Shown here piece by piece: positions 18,813 through 29,183 of a stretch of 64,000 nt of DNA (its first letter is position 1; every line of letters begins with the position of its first letter). The notes beneath the pieces are model-generated. The model was not told the DNA's origin. It searched no databases and was given only the letters and a program-made list of their open reading frames with translations. The position numbers were made by a program, and so were the translations under genes. This DNA comes from Methylobacterium sp. 17Sr1-1 (GTDB taxonomy: Bacteria; Pseudomonadota; Alphaproteobacteria; Rhizobiales; Beijerinckiaceae), in NCBI RefSeq assembly GCF_003173775.1, contig NZ_CP029552.1, positions 5,273,001 to 5,337,000 on the forward strand, read 5' to 3'.

Positions 18813-19643
18813 TCAGTGCGTCTGCCGGCCCGGCTCGCCGGTCCCGGTCGGGTTGTGCCCCGGCTGGGCGTGTCCCGGCTGGCCTTGGCCAGGCTGGTTC
18901 TTGCGCAGCTCGTCCGAGGCGGCGTTGGCGGCCGCGACGGCGGCGTCCTGGGCCTGGTCGAGCGCAGTCTCGACGAACTGGCGGCCGCGCTCGGTCGCCT
19001 CGCGGGCGTAGCGCAGGCCCTGGTCGCGGACCTCGTCGGCGTAGGGGCCGACCGTCCGGTCCTCCTGGCGGGTGCGCGGCAGCAGCGCGCCGAGGAGCAT
19101 GCCGGCGGCGAGGCCGACGACGCCGACCAGCACCGGGTTCTCGGTGACGAAGCGCTCGACGGCGTTCTGCCCCTGCGCCAGCCGCTCGCTGCCGCGGTCG
19201 CGCAGGTCGGCATAACGCTGGGAGCTGGTCTCGATCCGGTCGCTGGCCCAGTCGCGGGCGCGGTCCAGCGTCTCCGAGCCGCGGCCGCCGACGGCGCCGT
19301 AGGCCTGGCTCGCCTGGGCGTGGGCGCGGTCGACCGCCTCGTTGGCGCCCTGCCGCAGCCGGTCGGCGGCGGCGTCGGCCTTGGCGCGCAGCTGGTCGGC
19401 GGTCTGGCTGATGCGCTCGCCGATGGCCGAGGCGGTGTCGCTCACCCGCTCGGAGGCCCCAGCAGCGGCGTCCTTCAGGGTGTCCTTCACCGTATGGCCG
19501 GCGTCGTGCGCCGCGGATTGCGCCGCGTCGAGATTCTGGCGGACGGTGTCGTGGTCCTGGTGCAGGTTGCGCTCGGGCCCGGTGGCGGGGGTGTGGGCCG
19601 AGGGTGCGCCCGGATTGGCCGGGTTGATGGTGTGCTCTGCCAT
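18813..19643 (-). CDS. DUF883/ElaB-like membrane-associated stress protein
   Basis: A 276-residue Ala/Gln/Asp/Arg-rich helical protein. Residues about 30-165 are amphipathic heptad-like helix with repeated SDTASAIGERISQTADQLRA-type segments. A C-terminal hydrophobic hairpin follows, NPVLVGVVGLAAGMLLGALLP, the mark of the DUF883 (ElaB/YqjD) family, and then a Gly/Gln/Pro-rich tail. Such proteins are linked to the inner membrane and stationary-phase or osmotic stress. It lies just downstream of the ndi-like/holin-X/DUF3618 operon, in the same direction. The helical part also resembles LEA-type proteins. Confidence 0.75.
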   Translation of the reverse strand: MAEHTINPANPGAPSAHTPATGPERNLHQDHDTVRQNLDAAQSAAHDAGHTVKDTLKDAAAGASERVSDTASAIGERISQTADQLRAKADAAADRLRQGANEAVDRAHAQASQAYGAVGGRGSETLDRARDWASDRIETSSQRYADLRDRGSERLAQGQNAVERFVTENPVLVGVVGLAAGMLLGALLPRTRQEDRTVGPYADEVRDQGLRYAREATERGRQFVETALDQAQDAAVAAANAASDELRKNQPGQGQPGHAQPGHNPTGTGEPGRQTH

Positions 19644-19723
19644 GACTCGGGTACTCCCTGGCAGGCCTTGCGAGGGCGGGACTTGAGCCGTCGGGGCCTG
19701 CGACCAATCGAAGGTTCGAGAGG

Positions 19724-19748
19724 GGCGCCGGCCCTCGGGGCCGGCGCC
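19724..19748 (-). terminator. Strong hairpin after the DUF3618 gene
   Basis: An 11-bp stem (GGCGCCGGCCC at 19724-19734 with its complement at 19738-19748) lies four bases beyond the DUF3618 stop codon. No T-run follows, so it may be a transcript-end stabiliser rather than a full terminator. Confidence 0.5.
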
Positions 19749-19751
19749 GCC

Positions 19752-20150
19752 TTACATCCGCATGCCGCCGGCGACGCGGTCCGTGGCCGGGTGGGCGGTC
19801 GGCCGGTCGGGGTCGTAGACCCGGGCGGTCCCGGTATTCAGCACCGGCACGGCCTCCGCCCCGTTCATCGTGGCGTCGAGGTGCTGGCGGCGCTGCGTGT
19901 CCCGGGCGACGCGGTGGATGAGCCAGCCCACCCCGGCGACGATCAGCATGACCGGGACGGGGTTGCGCCGCACCGCCGCCAGCGCCCCGTCGTAGAGGCC
20001 GCTCATCGACGGGTTCTGCCGCACCGTGCCGAGCATCTCGTCGACGATGCTGGCCGGCGAGAGCCGGCCCTGGATCTGGTCGATGGTCCGGTCGAGCCGG
20101 GCCCGGGTCTCCTCGATGTCGTGTTCGAGCTCGTTGATCGACTGGGTCAT
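19752..20150 (-). CDS. DUF3618 domain-containing protein
   Basis: A 132-residue protein. The N-terminal helix TQSINELEHDIEETRARLDRTIDQIQGRL is the DUF3618 signature. One hydrophobic segment (VPVMLIVAGVGWLIHRVA) and a polar tail follow. The start codon overlaps the stop of the holin-X-like gene by four bases (ATGA), showing translational coupling. DUF3618 genes commonly accompany holin-X-like and ndi-like genes in alphaproteobacteria, and the set is thought to act at the envelope under stress. Molecular role unknown. Confidence 0.88.
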   Translation of the reverse strand: MTQSINELEHDIEETRARLDRTIDQIQGRLSPASIVDEMLGTVRQNPSMSGLYDGALAAVRRNPVPVMLIVAGVGWLIHRVARDTQRRQHLDATMNGAEAVPVLNTGTARVYDPDRPTAHPATDRVAGGMRM

Positions 20151-20572
20151 CCCGACACCCTCTCGGACAGGACCCTCGCATCCTGGCGCACCTGGCGCGT
20201 CGTGCGGGTCGGCGTCAGCGTGGACAGGGACATGGCGCTGCGGCCCCACAGGGCGAGCCCGATGCCGATCGCCAGGAAGACCGCCCCGACGATCAGGGCG
20301 GCGAGCGCCTCGGAATTGACCACCGTGGCGAGCCACTTCACCAGGGCGTCGGTGAGCACCAGGAGGGCGACGACGGCGAAGACCGCCGCCCCCACCATCA
20401 TGCCGAGCCCGAGGAACAGCGACCTCAGGTTGTTCGACATCTCGGTGCGGAAGAGGGCGATCTCCTTGCGGGCGAGGTCGGTGGTCTCGCGCAGGGCGTC
20501 GCCGAGGAGCCCCTGGATGCTCCCGGGGGCTCCGGTGCCGCCGATCGGGCGGCCGTCGGTGGGGTCGGCCAT
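20147..20572 (-). CDS. Phage holin superfamily III / Holin-X-like membrane protein (YqjE-like)
   Basis: A 141-residue protein with two strong membrane helices (SLFLGLGMMVGAAVFAVVAL and ALAALIVGAVFLAIGIGLAL) after an amphipathic stretch (DLARKEIALFRTEMSNNL), the pattern of the YqjE/Holin-X family. Despite the family name it is a chromosomal envelope protein, not part of a prophage. It is the middle gene of a three-gene operon with the ndi-like and DUF3618 genes; 14 bp separate it from the former and it overlaps the latter. Confidence 0.85.
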   Translation of the reverse strand: MADPTDGRPIGGTGAPGSIQGLLGDALRETTDLARKEIALFRTEMSNNLRSLFLGLGMMVGAAVFAVVALLVLTDALVKWLATVVNSEALAALIVGAVFLAIGIGLALWGRSAMSLSTLTPTRTTRQVRQDARVLSERVSG

Positions 20573-20586
20573 CGCGGCTCCTCCCG

Positions 20587-21213
20587 TCAGGCCGAGTAGC
20601 GCGGGCCGGACGCGCCGGTCCGGTAGGGATCGGGCCGGGCGGTCTCCGGCTCGCTGTGGGCGCCCGGCACGTCCCGGTGGCGCGCGGCGTAGGGATCGTA
20701 CGAGGTGCCGCGCGCCCGATCGGCACCGACCTCAGGACCCCGCGCGAAGGCCTCGCGGCCGTCGAGAACGTGCGCGGGATGGGCCGAGGCGCGGATGAAG
20801 CGGGCGGCGAGGAAGCCGGTGAGGAAGGTCGCCACCGCGACGGCCGCCGGCCGGCGCCGGGCCACCGCCTCGATCTCGCCGTAGAAATCCTCGAAGCTGC
20901 GCTCGCGGATCGAGCCGGAGAGCTGCTCCAGGCCGTCGGCGGCACTGTCGAAGAACGCCTTCACGTTCGGCTGCTGGTCGAGCTTGCCGCCGGAATCGCG
21001 CAGGGCCTGGGCGAGGTCGGAGACCGACTGGGCGGCGTCGCCCTTGCGCCGGTCGACGTAGCCGTGGACCTGCTCGCGGGCCGACTCGACCAGGCTGAAG
21101 CCGCGCTCCATCGCGACGTCGCCGAGCTGGCGCACATCCGACCGCAGGTCGTTCCAATCCGCCGGGCGCTCTTCACCGGTCCGGTGCTGTCCGTTCTCGT
21201 AACCCGCGCTCAT
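20587..21213 (-). CDS. Nutrient-deprivation-induced (ndi)-like protein
   Basis: A 208-residue mostly helical protein with a single C-terminal hydrophobic segment (RRRPAAVAVATFLTGFLAARFIRASAHPA) followed by a disordered Arg/Pro/Tyr-rich tail ending GPRYSA. The gene order ndi-like, holin-X, DUF3618 is seen in rhizobia, where the first gene is annotated as nutrient-deprivation-induced protein; I base the name on that context plus general character. The ATG at 21213 has GGAG at proper spacing. A possible EcfG-type promoter lies about 80 bp upstream. Confidence 0.65.
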   Translation of the reverse strand: MSAGYENGQHRTGEERPADWNDLRSDVRQLGDVAMERGFSLVESAREQVHGYVDRRKGDAAQSVSDLAQALRDSGGKLDQQPNVKAFFDSAADGLEQLSGSIRERSFEDFYGEIEAVARRRPAAVAVATFLTGFLAARFIRASAHPAHVLDGREAFARGPEVGADRARGTSYDPYAARHRDVPGAHSEPETARPDPYRTGASGPRYSA

Positions 21214-21293
21214 CAGGCAACTCCGTTCTCGGCTGGCGCGGCCGGCAGGCCGGACCGGCCACCGCGCCGACCACATGCGACGATATTGCGGGT

Positions 21294-21318
21294 AACAGCA
21301 GCCAAGGCGCCCGGTTCC
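21294..21318 (-). promoter_or_regulatory. Candidate EcfG (general stress response) promoter
   Basis: On the minus strand GGAAC (21318-21314) is followed after 16 bases by TGTT (21297-21294), close to the alphaproteobacterial EcfG consensus GGAAC-N16/17-CGTT. It would drive the ndi-like/holin-X/DUF3618 genes, whose first start codon is about 80 bp downstream. One of nine consensus positions differs, so this is suggestive only. Confidence 0.4.
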
Positions 21319-21628
21319 GGCCTGAACGAAGGTGGAATCGCGGCGGGATTCCTGTGGAGCGCCGGGCACAGCCCGAACGGGTACCAACCCCGCCCGATTC
21401 GCCGAAAGGGTTGACCAATTCGTGCGGATCGCGCTTGCTGCCGGTGCGTTTTCTCCGTCGGGGGCGGATGGACGCGGCGACGTTCCCGCTCCATTGGGTC
21501 CCCTGTCGACCACCACGCGGTCGGCAAGGGACCCGGGGTCATTAATTTTGCCGCATTTCCTTCGACGAACCGGTGTCCACGTCGTCGGAAAATGCTCTAG
21601 GTCCGTGAAGCCGGAGTCCATACCCGCC

Positions 21629-23047
21629 GTGTCACGCCTCATCATCGTGTCGAATCGCGTCGCCGTCCCGGAATCGGGCTCCAAGGCGGTCGCGGCCGGC
21701 GGGCTCGCCGTCGCCCTCAAGGAGGCGTTCACCGCCTACAAGGGGCTGTGGTTCGGCTGGAGCGGCAAGATCACCGACAACCCGTCCTCCGAGCCGGTCA
21801 TCGCCGACCGGGGGAGGGTGCAGTACGCGGTGATGGACCTCTCGCCCCAGGACCACCGCGAGTATTACAGCGGCTTCGCCAACCGGGCGCTCTGGCCGAT
21901 CATGCATTACCGCCTCGGCTTGGCGGCGTTCTCGCGGGCCGATTATGCCGGATACCAGCGCGTCAACCGGATCTTCGCCCAGGCGCTCGCCGGGCTGATC
22001 GAGCCCGGCGACCTGATCTGGGTCCACGACTACCACCTGATCCCCCTCGCCTCGGAGCTCCGGGGCCTCGGGGTCTCGAACCCGATCGGCTACTTCCACC
22101 ACATCCCGTGGCCGTCGGGCGAGGTGTTCAACACCCTGCCGGCCTCGACCGAGCTTTTGCGCGCGGTCTCCGACTACGACCTGATCGGCCTCCAGACCGA
22201 CAGCGACGTCCACAACCTCTCGCGCAACCTCGTCGACGAGCTGCGGGCGATCCCGCTCGGCGGCGGCTCGCTGATGGTCGACGGGCGCCGCACCCGCATC
22301 CGCAGCTTCCCGATCGGCATCGACGTCGACGGCTTCCGCCAGGCCGCCGAGCGCGCCGGCATGAACCGCACCGTGCGCGACACGGTGGCGGGCCTGCGCA
22401 CCCGCAAGCTCCTGATCGGCGTCGACCGGCTCGACTACTCGAAGGGCGTTCCGGAGCGCATGGAAGCGGTCGAGCGCTTCTTCGCCTCGAATCCCGACCA
22501 GCGCGGCAACGTCGTCTTCCTGCAGATCGCCCCGAAGTCGCGCACCGAGGTGCCCGAATACGAGCAGCTCAGCCGCGACGTGAACGAGGTCTTGGGCAAC
22601 ATCAACGGCTCGCTGGGCGAGCCGTCCTGGACACCGATCCAGTACGTCACCAAGGCCTATCCGCGGGCGGTGCTGGCCGGGCTCTACCGCGCGGCGCGGG
22701 TCGGCGTCGTCACGCCGATGCGCGACGGCATGAACCTCGTCGCCAAGGAATACGTCGCCGCCCAGAGCGAGGACGATCCGGGCGTGCTGGTGCTGTCGAA
22801 ATTCGCCGGCGCGGCCCGGCAGCTGCCCGAGGCGCTGCTGGTCAACCCCTACGACCGGTTCGAGGTGGCGGAGGCCATCCGCGCCGCCCTCTACATGCCC
22901 AAGGCCGAGCGCGTGGAGCGCTGGAAGCCGATGTTCGAGCGCATGGCGCGCGAGGACGTGGATTGGTGGGCGAGGAGCTATCTCGGCGAGTTGGAAGGTT
23001 TCCGCACGGTCGAACGCGAGCCGCCGGCGGCGGCGGAGGCGCGGTAA
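21629..23047 (+). CDS. otsA: Alpha,alpha-trehalose-phosphate synthase (UDP-forming)
   Basis: A 472-residue GT20 enzyme joining UDP-glucose and glucose-6-phosphate into trehalose-6-phosphate, the first step of osmoprotectant trehalose synthesis. Motifs: [51 protein letters not shown], then [21 protein letters not shown] and [19 protein letters not shown] in the donor half. The GTG at 21629 gives the usual N-terminus ([10 protein letters not shown]) and follows CCGGAG; a GTG at 21605 is an in-frame alternative. No otsB phosphatase gene is adjacent. It is divergent from the envelope-stress genes, which fits a shared stress context. Confidence 0.95.
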   Translation: MSRLIIVSNRVAVPESGSKAVAAGGLAVALKEAFTAYKGLWFGWSGKITDNPSSEPVIADRGRVQYAVMDLSPQDHREYYSGFANRALWPIMHYRLGLAAFSRADYAGYQRVNRIFAQALAGLIEPGDLIWVHDYHLIPLASELRGLGVSNPIGYFHHIPWPSGEVFNTLPASTELLRAVSDYDLIGLQTDSDVHNLSRNLVDELRAIPLGGGSLMVDGRRTRIRSFPIGIDVDGFRQAAERAGMNRTVRDTVAGLRTRKLLIGVDRLDYSKGVPERMEAVERFFASNPDQRGNVVFLQIAPKSRTEVPEYEQLSRDVNEVLGNINGSLGEPSWTPIQYVTKAYPRAVLAGLYRAARVGVVTPMRDGMNLVAKEYVAAQSEDDPGVLVLSKFAGAARQLPEALLVNPYDRFEVAEAIRAALYMPKAERVERWKPMFERMAREDVDWWARSYLGELEGFRTVEREPPAAAEAR

Positions 23048-23076
23048 GACTGAAGCGCGGGCGTCGCCCACCCGAA

Positions 23077-23269
23077 CCCTCCCCCCTCTGCGGGGGAGGG
23101 TGCCCTGCGAAGGCAGGGCGGGAGAGGGGACGCCGCTTCCGGAGAAGTCGCGGCCGTGATGACGGGCGCCGCCTGGATCAGCTTCGCGCTGCCCCTCTTG
23201 CGGGACTTCGTCCCGGCCCGCCCCCTGCTGACACAGGGGCCACCCTCCCCCGCTGCGGGGGGAGGGTTG
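23077..23269. repeat. Intergenic mosaic repeat, family R2 (copy 1)
   Basis: A 193-bp block flanked by CCTCCCCC(T/G)CTGCGGGGG-type palindromes. The interior includes GGGAGAGGGGACGCCGC, TCCGGAGAAG and GCGCCGCCTGGATCAGC. A second copy with the same order of segments is at 40940-41108. Arm sequences differ between copies (GCCCTGCGAAGGCAGGGC here, GCGAGCGTAAGCGAGC there), as if small hairpins were exchangeable modules. Non-coding. Confidence 0.75.
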
Positions 23270-23314
23270 ATCCGCTGTGAACGTCGAGTTGTTTTCGTAG
23301 AACGTGGCGGTAAC

Positions 23315-23953
23315 CTAACCCGCCTGCGGCCCACCCCGCCCGGCCTTCAGCGCGCCCATCAGGAACCCGATCATCGCGTCGAGCGCCGGGACGAAATCCT
23401 CCGGGCACTGCACCACCAGCACCGGGTGGCAGAAGCGCACGATCGCCGTGTGGACGCAGCGCGCCGCCACCGCCGGATCCTCGACCGCGAACTCCCCCCT
23501 TGCGGTACCGTCGGCGATGACGCGTTCCAGCACGGCGGTGATCCGGTCGACGTGGTGGCGGCAGACGTCCCAGCTCTCGGACATCGCCGCCTCGATCATC
23601 TCGTGCATGCGCGGGTGACCGGTGAAGCGGCCGACGGCGTCGCGGTGCAGGAAGACGATGATCTCGCGCAGGCGGGCCTCGGCGGGAAGACCGGGCCGGT
23701 CGGCGAGGCCTGCGATCCGCGCCTCGACCTCGCCGATCAGGCGGGCGACCACCGCCTCGTTGATCGCCTTCTTCGAGTCGAAGAAGCGGTACACGTTGGC
23801 CGGGCTCATCCGCAGCGTCTTGGCGATGTCGGCCACCGTGGTCTTCTGGTAGCCGATCTCACGAAAGAAGCGCTCCGCCGTCGCCAGGATGCGGCAGCGG
23901 GTATTGGGCACCGTTTCCTCGACCGGAGAGGATGCGGACAGGGCAGGGATCAT
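23315..23953 (-). CDS. TetR family transcriptional regulator
   Basis: A 212-residue regulator with a textbook N-terminal domain: RCRILATAERFFREIGYQKT, TVADIAKTLRMSPANVYRFFDSK, KAINEAVVARLI. The C-terminal region (DAVGRFTGHPRMHEMIEAAM) resembles the TetR_C subgroup found in AcrR/RutR-like regulators. The ATG at 23953 opens the frame; no clear ribosome site is seen. It stands alone: the R2 repeat separates it from otsA and the small gene at 24049 lies upstream in the same direction. Target genes are not evident from context. Confidence 0.9.
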   Translation of the reverse strand: MIPALSASSPVEETVPNTRCRILATAERFFREIGYQKTTVADIAKTLRMSPANVYRFFDSKKAINEAVVARLIGEVEARIAGLADRPGLPAEARLREIIVFLHRDAVGRFTGHPRMHEMIEAAMSESWDVCRHHVDRITAVLERVIADGTARGEFAVEDPAVAARCVHTAIVRFCHPVLVVQCPEDFVPALDAMIGFLMGALKAGRGGPQAG

Positions 23954-24048
23954 CCGCGAAGCCTATCGTGCCGATCACAGGTAGGTCAAAAGGCACCGGC
24001 GACCTTCGCGCGGGGTGTGGCATCTCTGCGTCACCCCGTGCCGCCTCG

Positions 24049-24246
24049 TCAGGAGCCGAACTGCGAACCCAGCCGCTCTAGATACTCGGCGAGATCGACG
24101 CCGCCGACCTTCTTGCCGTAGTCGAACCGCATGCCGGGCCGGATCGCCACGCTCTCGCGCAGGGTCGTCAGCGTGACCGGCCGGGTGCAGACCCAGGCTC
24201 CGTCACGGCGATGCTCGAAACAGTCCAGGATCTCGTGCCCGCCCAT
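24049..24246 (-). CDS. Conserved-looking small protein, function unknown
   Basis: A 65-residue protein (MGGHEILDCFEHRRDGAWVC, then RPVTLTTLRESVAIRPGMRFDYGKKVGGVDLAEYLERLG). It is called because the ATG at 24246 follows a strong GGGAGGACGGAG ribosome site and codon use is normal for the window. It has no membrane segment or recognised motif. Its neighbours (TetR on one side, glutathione peroxidase divergent on the other) do not suggest a role. Confidence 0.6.
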   Translation of the reverse strand: MGGHEILDCFEHRRDGAWVCTRPVTLTTLRESVAIRPGMRFDYGKKVGGVDLAEYLERLGSQFGS

Positions 24247-24450
24247 CTCCGTCCTCCCGGTCAATCCTGCCGGAACAACGTGACAGTCGCGGGGAAGTTC
24301 ACGGGAAGTTGCGTCCGATCATACGGCCAAGTCGCATGGCAAAGTCGCACGGCCATGAGCAAGCTTGAGCATACGCGACCGCTTGCGCCGTCCCCGGCAT
24401 CGGGGGACAATCGGGCGAGTTCCGCAAGAGAAAGCATCAAGAGGAAGATC

Positions 24451-25017
24451 ATGCCGGTCGTCCGCCGCGAGGCCCTTTGTCTGATCGCCGGGGCGCTCGC
24501 CCTGCCGGCCCGGGCCGCGCCGCTGCAGAGCGGTGCGACCGCCTCCGCCTTCGGCTTCGCGAAGCCGGAGGGCGGCACCCTGGCGTTGGCCGCGCATGCC
24601 GGGAAGCCGATCCTGGTGGTCAACACCGCCACCGCCTGCGGCTACGCCCCGCAATTCGCCGGCCTGCAGCAGCTCTGGACCCGGTTCGGCCCGCGCGGGC
24701 TGACGGTGATCGCGGTGCCCTCGCCGGAATTCGGGCATCAGGAGCCCCTCGACGGGGTGGCGATCGCCGAGGCCGCGCGCAAGAACCACGGCGTCACCTT
24801 CCCGGTGACCGCCAAGACCAGCGTGACCGGGCCGCAGGCGCATCCGTTCTACCGCTGGGCCGCCGCCGAGAAGCCGGCCGAGACCCCGCGCTGGAACTTC
24901 CACAAGTACCTCGTCGGCCGCGACGGCCACGTGTCCGCCGCCTTCGCGACGCCGGTCGAGCCGACCGATCCGCGAGTGATCGCGGCGATCGTCAGAGAGT
25001 TGGATGCGGTGGGGTGA
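24451..25017 (+). CDS. Glutathione peroxidase, exported
   Basis: A 188-residue peroxidase of the glutathione peroxidase family, reducing peroxides with thiols. The redox Cys is Cys63 in NTATACGYAPQFAGLQQLW, replacing the selenocysteine of animal enzymes; the WNFHKYLVGRDGHV segment carries the catalytic Trp/Asn. Unlike the common cytoplasmic form it begins with a signal peptide (MPVVRREALCLIAGALALPA, cleavage after about ARA at 21-23), so it should act in the periplasm. The ATG at 24451 follows AAGAGGAAG. Transcribed alone. Confidence 0.9.
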   Translation: MPVVRREALCLIAGALALPARAAPLQSGATASAFGFAKPEGGTLALAAHAGKPILVVNTATACGYAPQFAGLQQLWTRFGPRGLTVIAVPSPEFGHQEPLDGVAIAEAARKNHGVTFPVTAKTSVTGPQAHPFYRWAAAEKPAETPRWNFHKYLVGRDGHVSAAFATPVEPTDPRVIAAIVRELDAVG

Positions 25018-25049
25018 GGGCTGTCCGTCCATCGGAGTTTGCCACGACG

Positions 25050-25115
25050 GACGTGACACCCTCCGGGTCATCCCGGGGCTCGCCGAAGGCGAGAACCCGG
25101 GACGACGCAGAGAGT
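25050..25115. repeat. R1 palindromic repeat (copy 2, short form)
   Basis: CACCCTCCGGGTCATCCCGG followed by GGCTCGCC-GAAG-GGCGAG and AACCCGGGACGAC forms a compact hairpin almost identical to the one at 37.03 kb. The rest of the 189-bp gap up to the cysI stop has no recognised feature. Confidence 0.75.
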
Positions 25116-25206
25116 TTGCTCGGGAGGCGCAGGCCCCCAGGAGCGGAGGTGCTGACGGGCCGGGTTGAGCCTGATGCCTGGAGCACCAGGCCCGTCGCAG
25201 ACCTGC

Positions 25207-27021
<1,815 letters not shown>

Positions 27022-27104
27022 GGGGGAGGTGTCCGTTCGGTCGCCGGGTACGGCGCGTAATCTACCGGCATCTCCAGCGCGCAACAGCGCCGGATGAGAC
27101 GCGG

Positions 27105-27292
27105 GATCCCCTCTCCCGAGTGGGAGAGGGGTAGGGGCGATCGAAGATCGCGCAGGGTGGCGCGGCTTCAGGACGATCCACTAAACGTCAAGCTGCGCAG
27201 CTCGACGGTTCAGGGTCATTGCGGAGACCGAGCCACCCTCACGCGGGATCTTCGATCCCCACGGCCCCCCTCCCACACGGGAGAGGGGAGGC
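27105..27292. repeat. Inverted-repeat element between cysJ and cysI (family R3)
   Basis: Two imperfect arms of about 50 bp face each other: CCCCTCTCCCGAGTGGGAGA then GGGGCGATCGAAGATCGCGC on the left, and the near-complement ending CCTCCCACACGGGAGAGGGG on the right, around a core containing AAGCTGCGCAGCT. It sits inside the presumed cysJ-cysI transcript, where a long hairpin could lower cysI expression. Its tips share the CTCTCCCG-GTGGG sequence with the ends of the IS4-type element. Confidence 0.7.
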
Positions 27293-27302
27293 AGTGCGAG
27301 TC

Positions 27303-29075
27303 CTAGTACACGTCCTGCTGGTAGCGGTGGCCGCGCTCCAGGCCGGCGACGGCGGCTTCCGCAGCCGCGGCGTCGAGACCCTTCACGTCGGCGAAGGCCC
27401 GCACCAGCGCCGCCCGGACGTCCTTGGCCATCGCCTTGGCGTCGCCGCAGACGTAGAAGTGGGCGCCGCCGTCGAGCCAGGACACCAGCTCCCGGCGCTG
27501 CTCCCAGATCCGGTCCTGGACGTAGATCTTCTCGGGCTGGTCGCGGGAGAAGGCGACGTCGATGCGCTTGAGCGAGCCGTCCTCCAGGGCCTCCTGCCAT
27601 TCGAGCTGGTACAGGAAGTCGTGGGTGAAGTGGCGGTCGCCGAAGAACAGCCAGTTGCGGCCGGGCGCCTCGGTGGCGCGGCGCTCCTGCACGAAGGCGC
27701 GGAACGGCGCCACGCCGGTGCCGGGGCCGACCATGATGATGTCGGTGGCCGGATCCTTCGGCAGGCGGAAATGCTTGTTCGGCTTCACCCGCACCTTCAG
27801 CTTGGCGCCGCTGCGGATCCGGTCCGCCACGTGGACCGAGGCGACGCCGGTGCGCGCGCGGTCATGGGTGGTGTAGCGCACCGCCGCGATGGTCAGGTGG
27901 GCCTCGTCGCCGACCTCGGCCCGCGAGGAGGCGATCGAGTAGGCCCGCGGCGGCAGCGGCCGGGTGATGTCCGAGAGATGCTGCGCGGTCAGCTTCGCCG
28001 GGTAGGTCTCGATCAGGTCGATGAGGTGCCGGCCCTCGATCCAGGCCCGGACCTCGTTCGACTCGATCAGGCGGCGCGCCTCCTCGTGGCCGGTGGCCTT
28101 GACGAAGCGCTCGACCGTCGCGGCCGAGAGGGTGGTGATGTCGCGCTCGGCGAGCAGCGCCTGGCGTAAGGCGGAATCGCCCTCGAGGCCCGCGGCCTTC
28201 AGGATCTGGTCGACCAGGGCCGGATCGTTCTCGGGGTAGAGTTCGAGGGAATCGCCGGGCTCGTATGCCGGGGCCGCGTCCTCGAAGGCCAGCGCGAGGT
28301 GGATCGTCTCCTTGTCGGAGCGCGACGAGTTGAGATTGACGTGCTCGATCACCTCGACGGTGACCGGCTCGCGGCTGACCTCGGCGTCCTCATCGGCGGT
28401 GCTGCGGGCGAAATCCACCGCCACGACGTTGCCGGCCGGCTCGGCCGGAGCCAGCGCCTTGAGGGCGTCCTTGATCCAGGCGGCGGCCGGCTTGTCGAAG
28501 TCGAGGTCGCAATCGATCCGCGGCAGCACGCGCTTGCCGCCCAGCTCCTCGAACCGGGCGTCGAGGCGCTTCCCGATGGCGCAGAACTCCGCGTAGGAGG
28601 TGTCGCCGAGCGCCAGCACGCCGAACTCGACCCCGTCGAGGCGCGGCGCGCCCTCGCCCATGATCTCGCCATAGGCCCGCACGGCCCGGGCCGGCGGCTC
28701 GCCCTCGCCCCAGGTGGCGGCGATGACGACGAGGCGCTTCTCCTTCCCGAGCGCGGCCACGTCGAGGTCGGCGAAGTCGACGACCTTCGGCTTGAAGCCG
28801 CTCTTGCGCGCGAGCTTCGACACGTCGCCGGCGAGCTTCTCGGAGTTGCCGGACTCGCTGGCGAACACGATCGTCAGCGGCTCGGCGGCCCGCGGCGGGG
28901 CGGCCGGGGCCGGGGCCTCGGCGGCGGCCGTGCCGCCGGCGGCGTCGAGGCCGGCGAGGAAGCCCGCCAGCCACGCCCGCTGCAGGGCGGTCGTGGAGCC
29001 GAGGGCGGCGTCGAGATGGGCCCGCTCGGCGTCGCCGAAGGGAGCCGTGCGGGGAAGAAGCGCGGAGCGAGACAT
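27303..29075 (-). CDS. cysJ: Sulfite reductase flavoprotein (alpha) subunit
   Basis: A 590-residue diflavin reductase passing NADPH electrons via FAD and FMN to CysI. The flavodoxin-like domain starts with FASESGNSEKLAGDVSKLA (FMN phosphate loop, about 71-89). The FAD region contains RAYSIASSRAEVGDEAHLTI, and the NADPH region has GPGTGVAPFRAFVQERR and FFGDRHFTHDFLYQLEWQ. It ends in YQQDVY, like other CysJ proteins. The ATG at 29075 is preferred over 29111 because the N-terminus then matches the family. It lies 108 bp downstream of an Lrp-type regulator, and cysI follows in the same direction. Confidence 0.95.
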   Translation of the reverse strand: MSRSALLPRTAPFGDAERAHLDAALGSTTALQRAWLAGFLAGLDAAGGTAAAEAPAPAAPPRAAEPLTIVFASESGNSEKLAGDVSKLARKSGFKPKVVDFADLDVAALGKEKRLVVIAATWGEGEPPARAVRAYGEIMGEGAPRLDGVEFGVLALGDTSYAEFCAIGKRLDARFEELGGKRVLPRIDCDLDFDKPAAAWIKDALKALAPAEPAGNVVAVDFARSTADEDAEVSREPVTVEVIEHVNLNSSRSDKETIHLALAFEDAAPAYEPGDSLELYPENDPALVDQILKAAGLEGDSALRQALLAERDITTLSAATVERFVKATGHEEARRLIESNEVRAWIEGRHLIDLIETYPAKLTAQHLSDITRPLPPRAYSIASSRAEVGDEAHLTIAAVRYTTHDRARTGVASVHVADRIRSGAKLKVRVKPNKHFRLPKDPATDIIMVGPGTGVAPFRAFVQERRATEAPGRNWLFFGDRHFTHDFLYQLEWQEALEDGSLKRIDVAFSRDQPEKIYVQDRIWEQRRELVSWLDGGAHFYVCGDAKAMAKDVRAALVRAFADVKGLDAAAAEAAVAGLERGHRYQQDVY

Positions 29076-29183
29076 GCCCGCACAGATGTGCCCGCGCCGC
29101 GTCGGAGTCAACCAAAATGTTCTTTTTGAAGAACGACCCCGCGAGAGAACATCATTATCGCCAGCGAGGCCGGAAGGAGAATA

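Noticed and set aside
20147..20572. Prophage or phage-lysis module suggested by the holin-like gene
   Set aside because: No other phage gene nearby; the holin-X-like family is commonly chromosomal next to DUF3618 genes.
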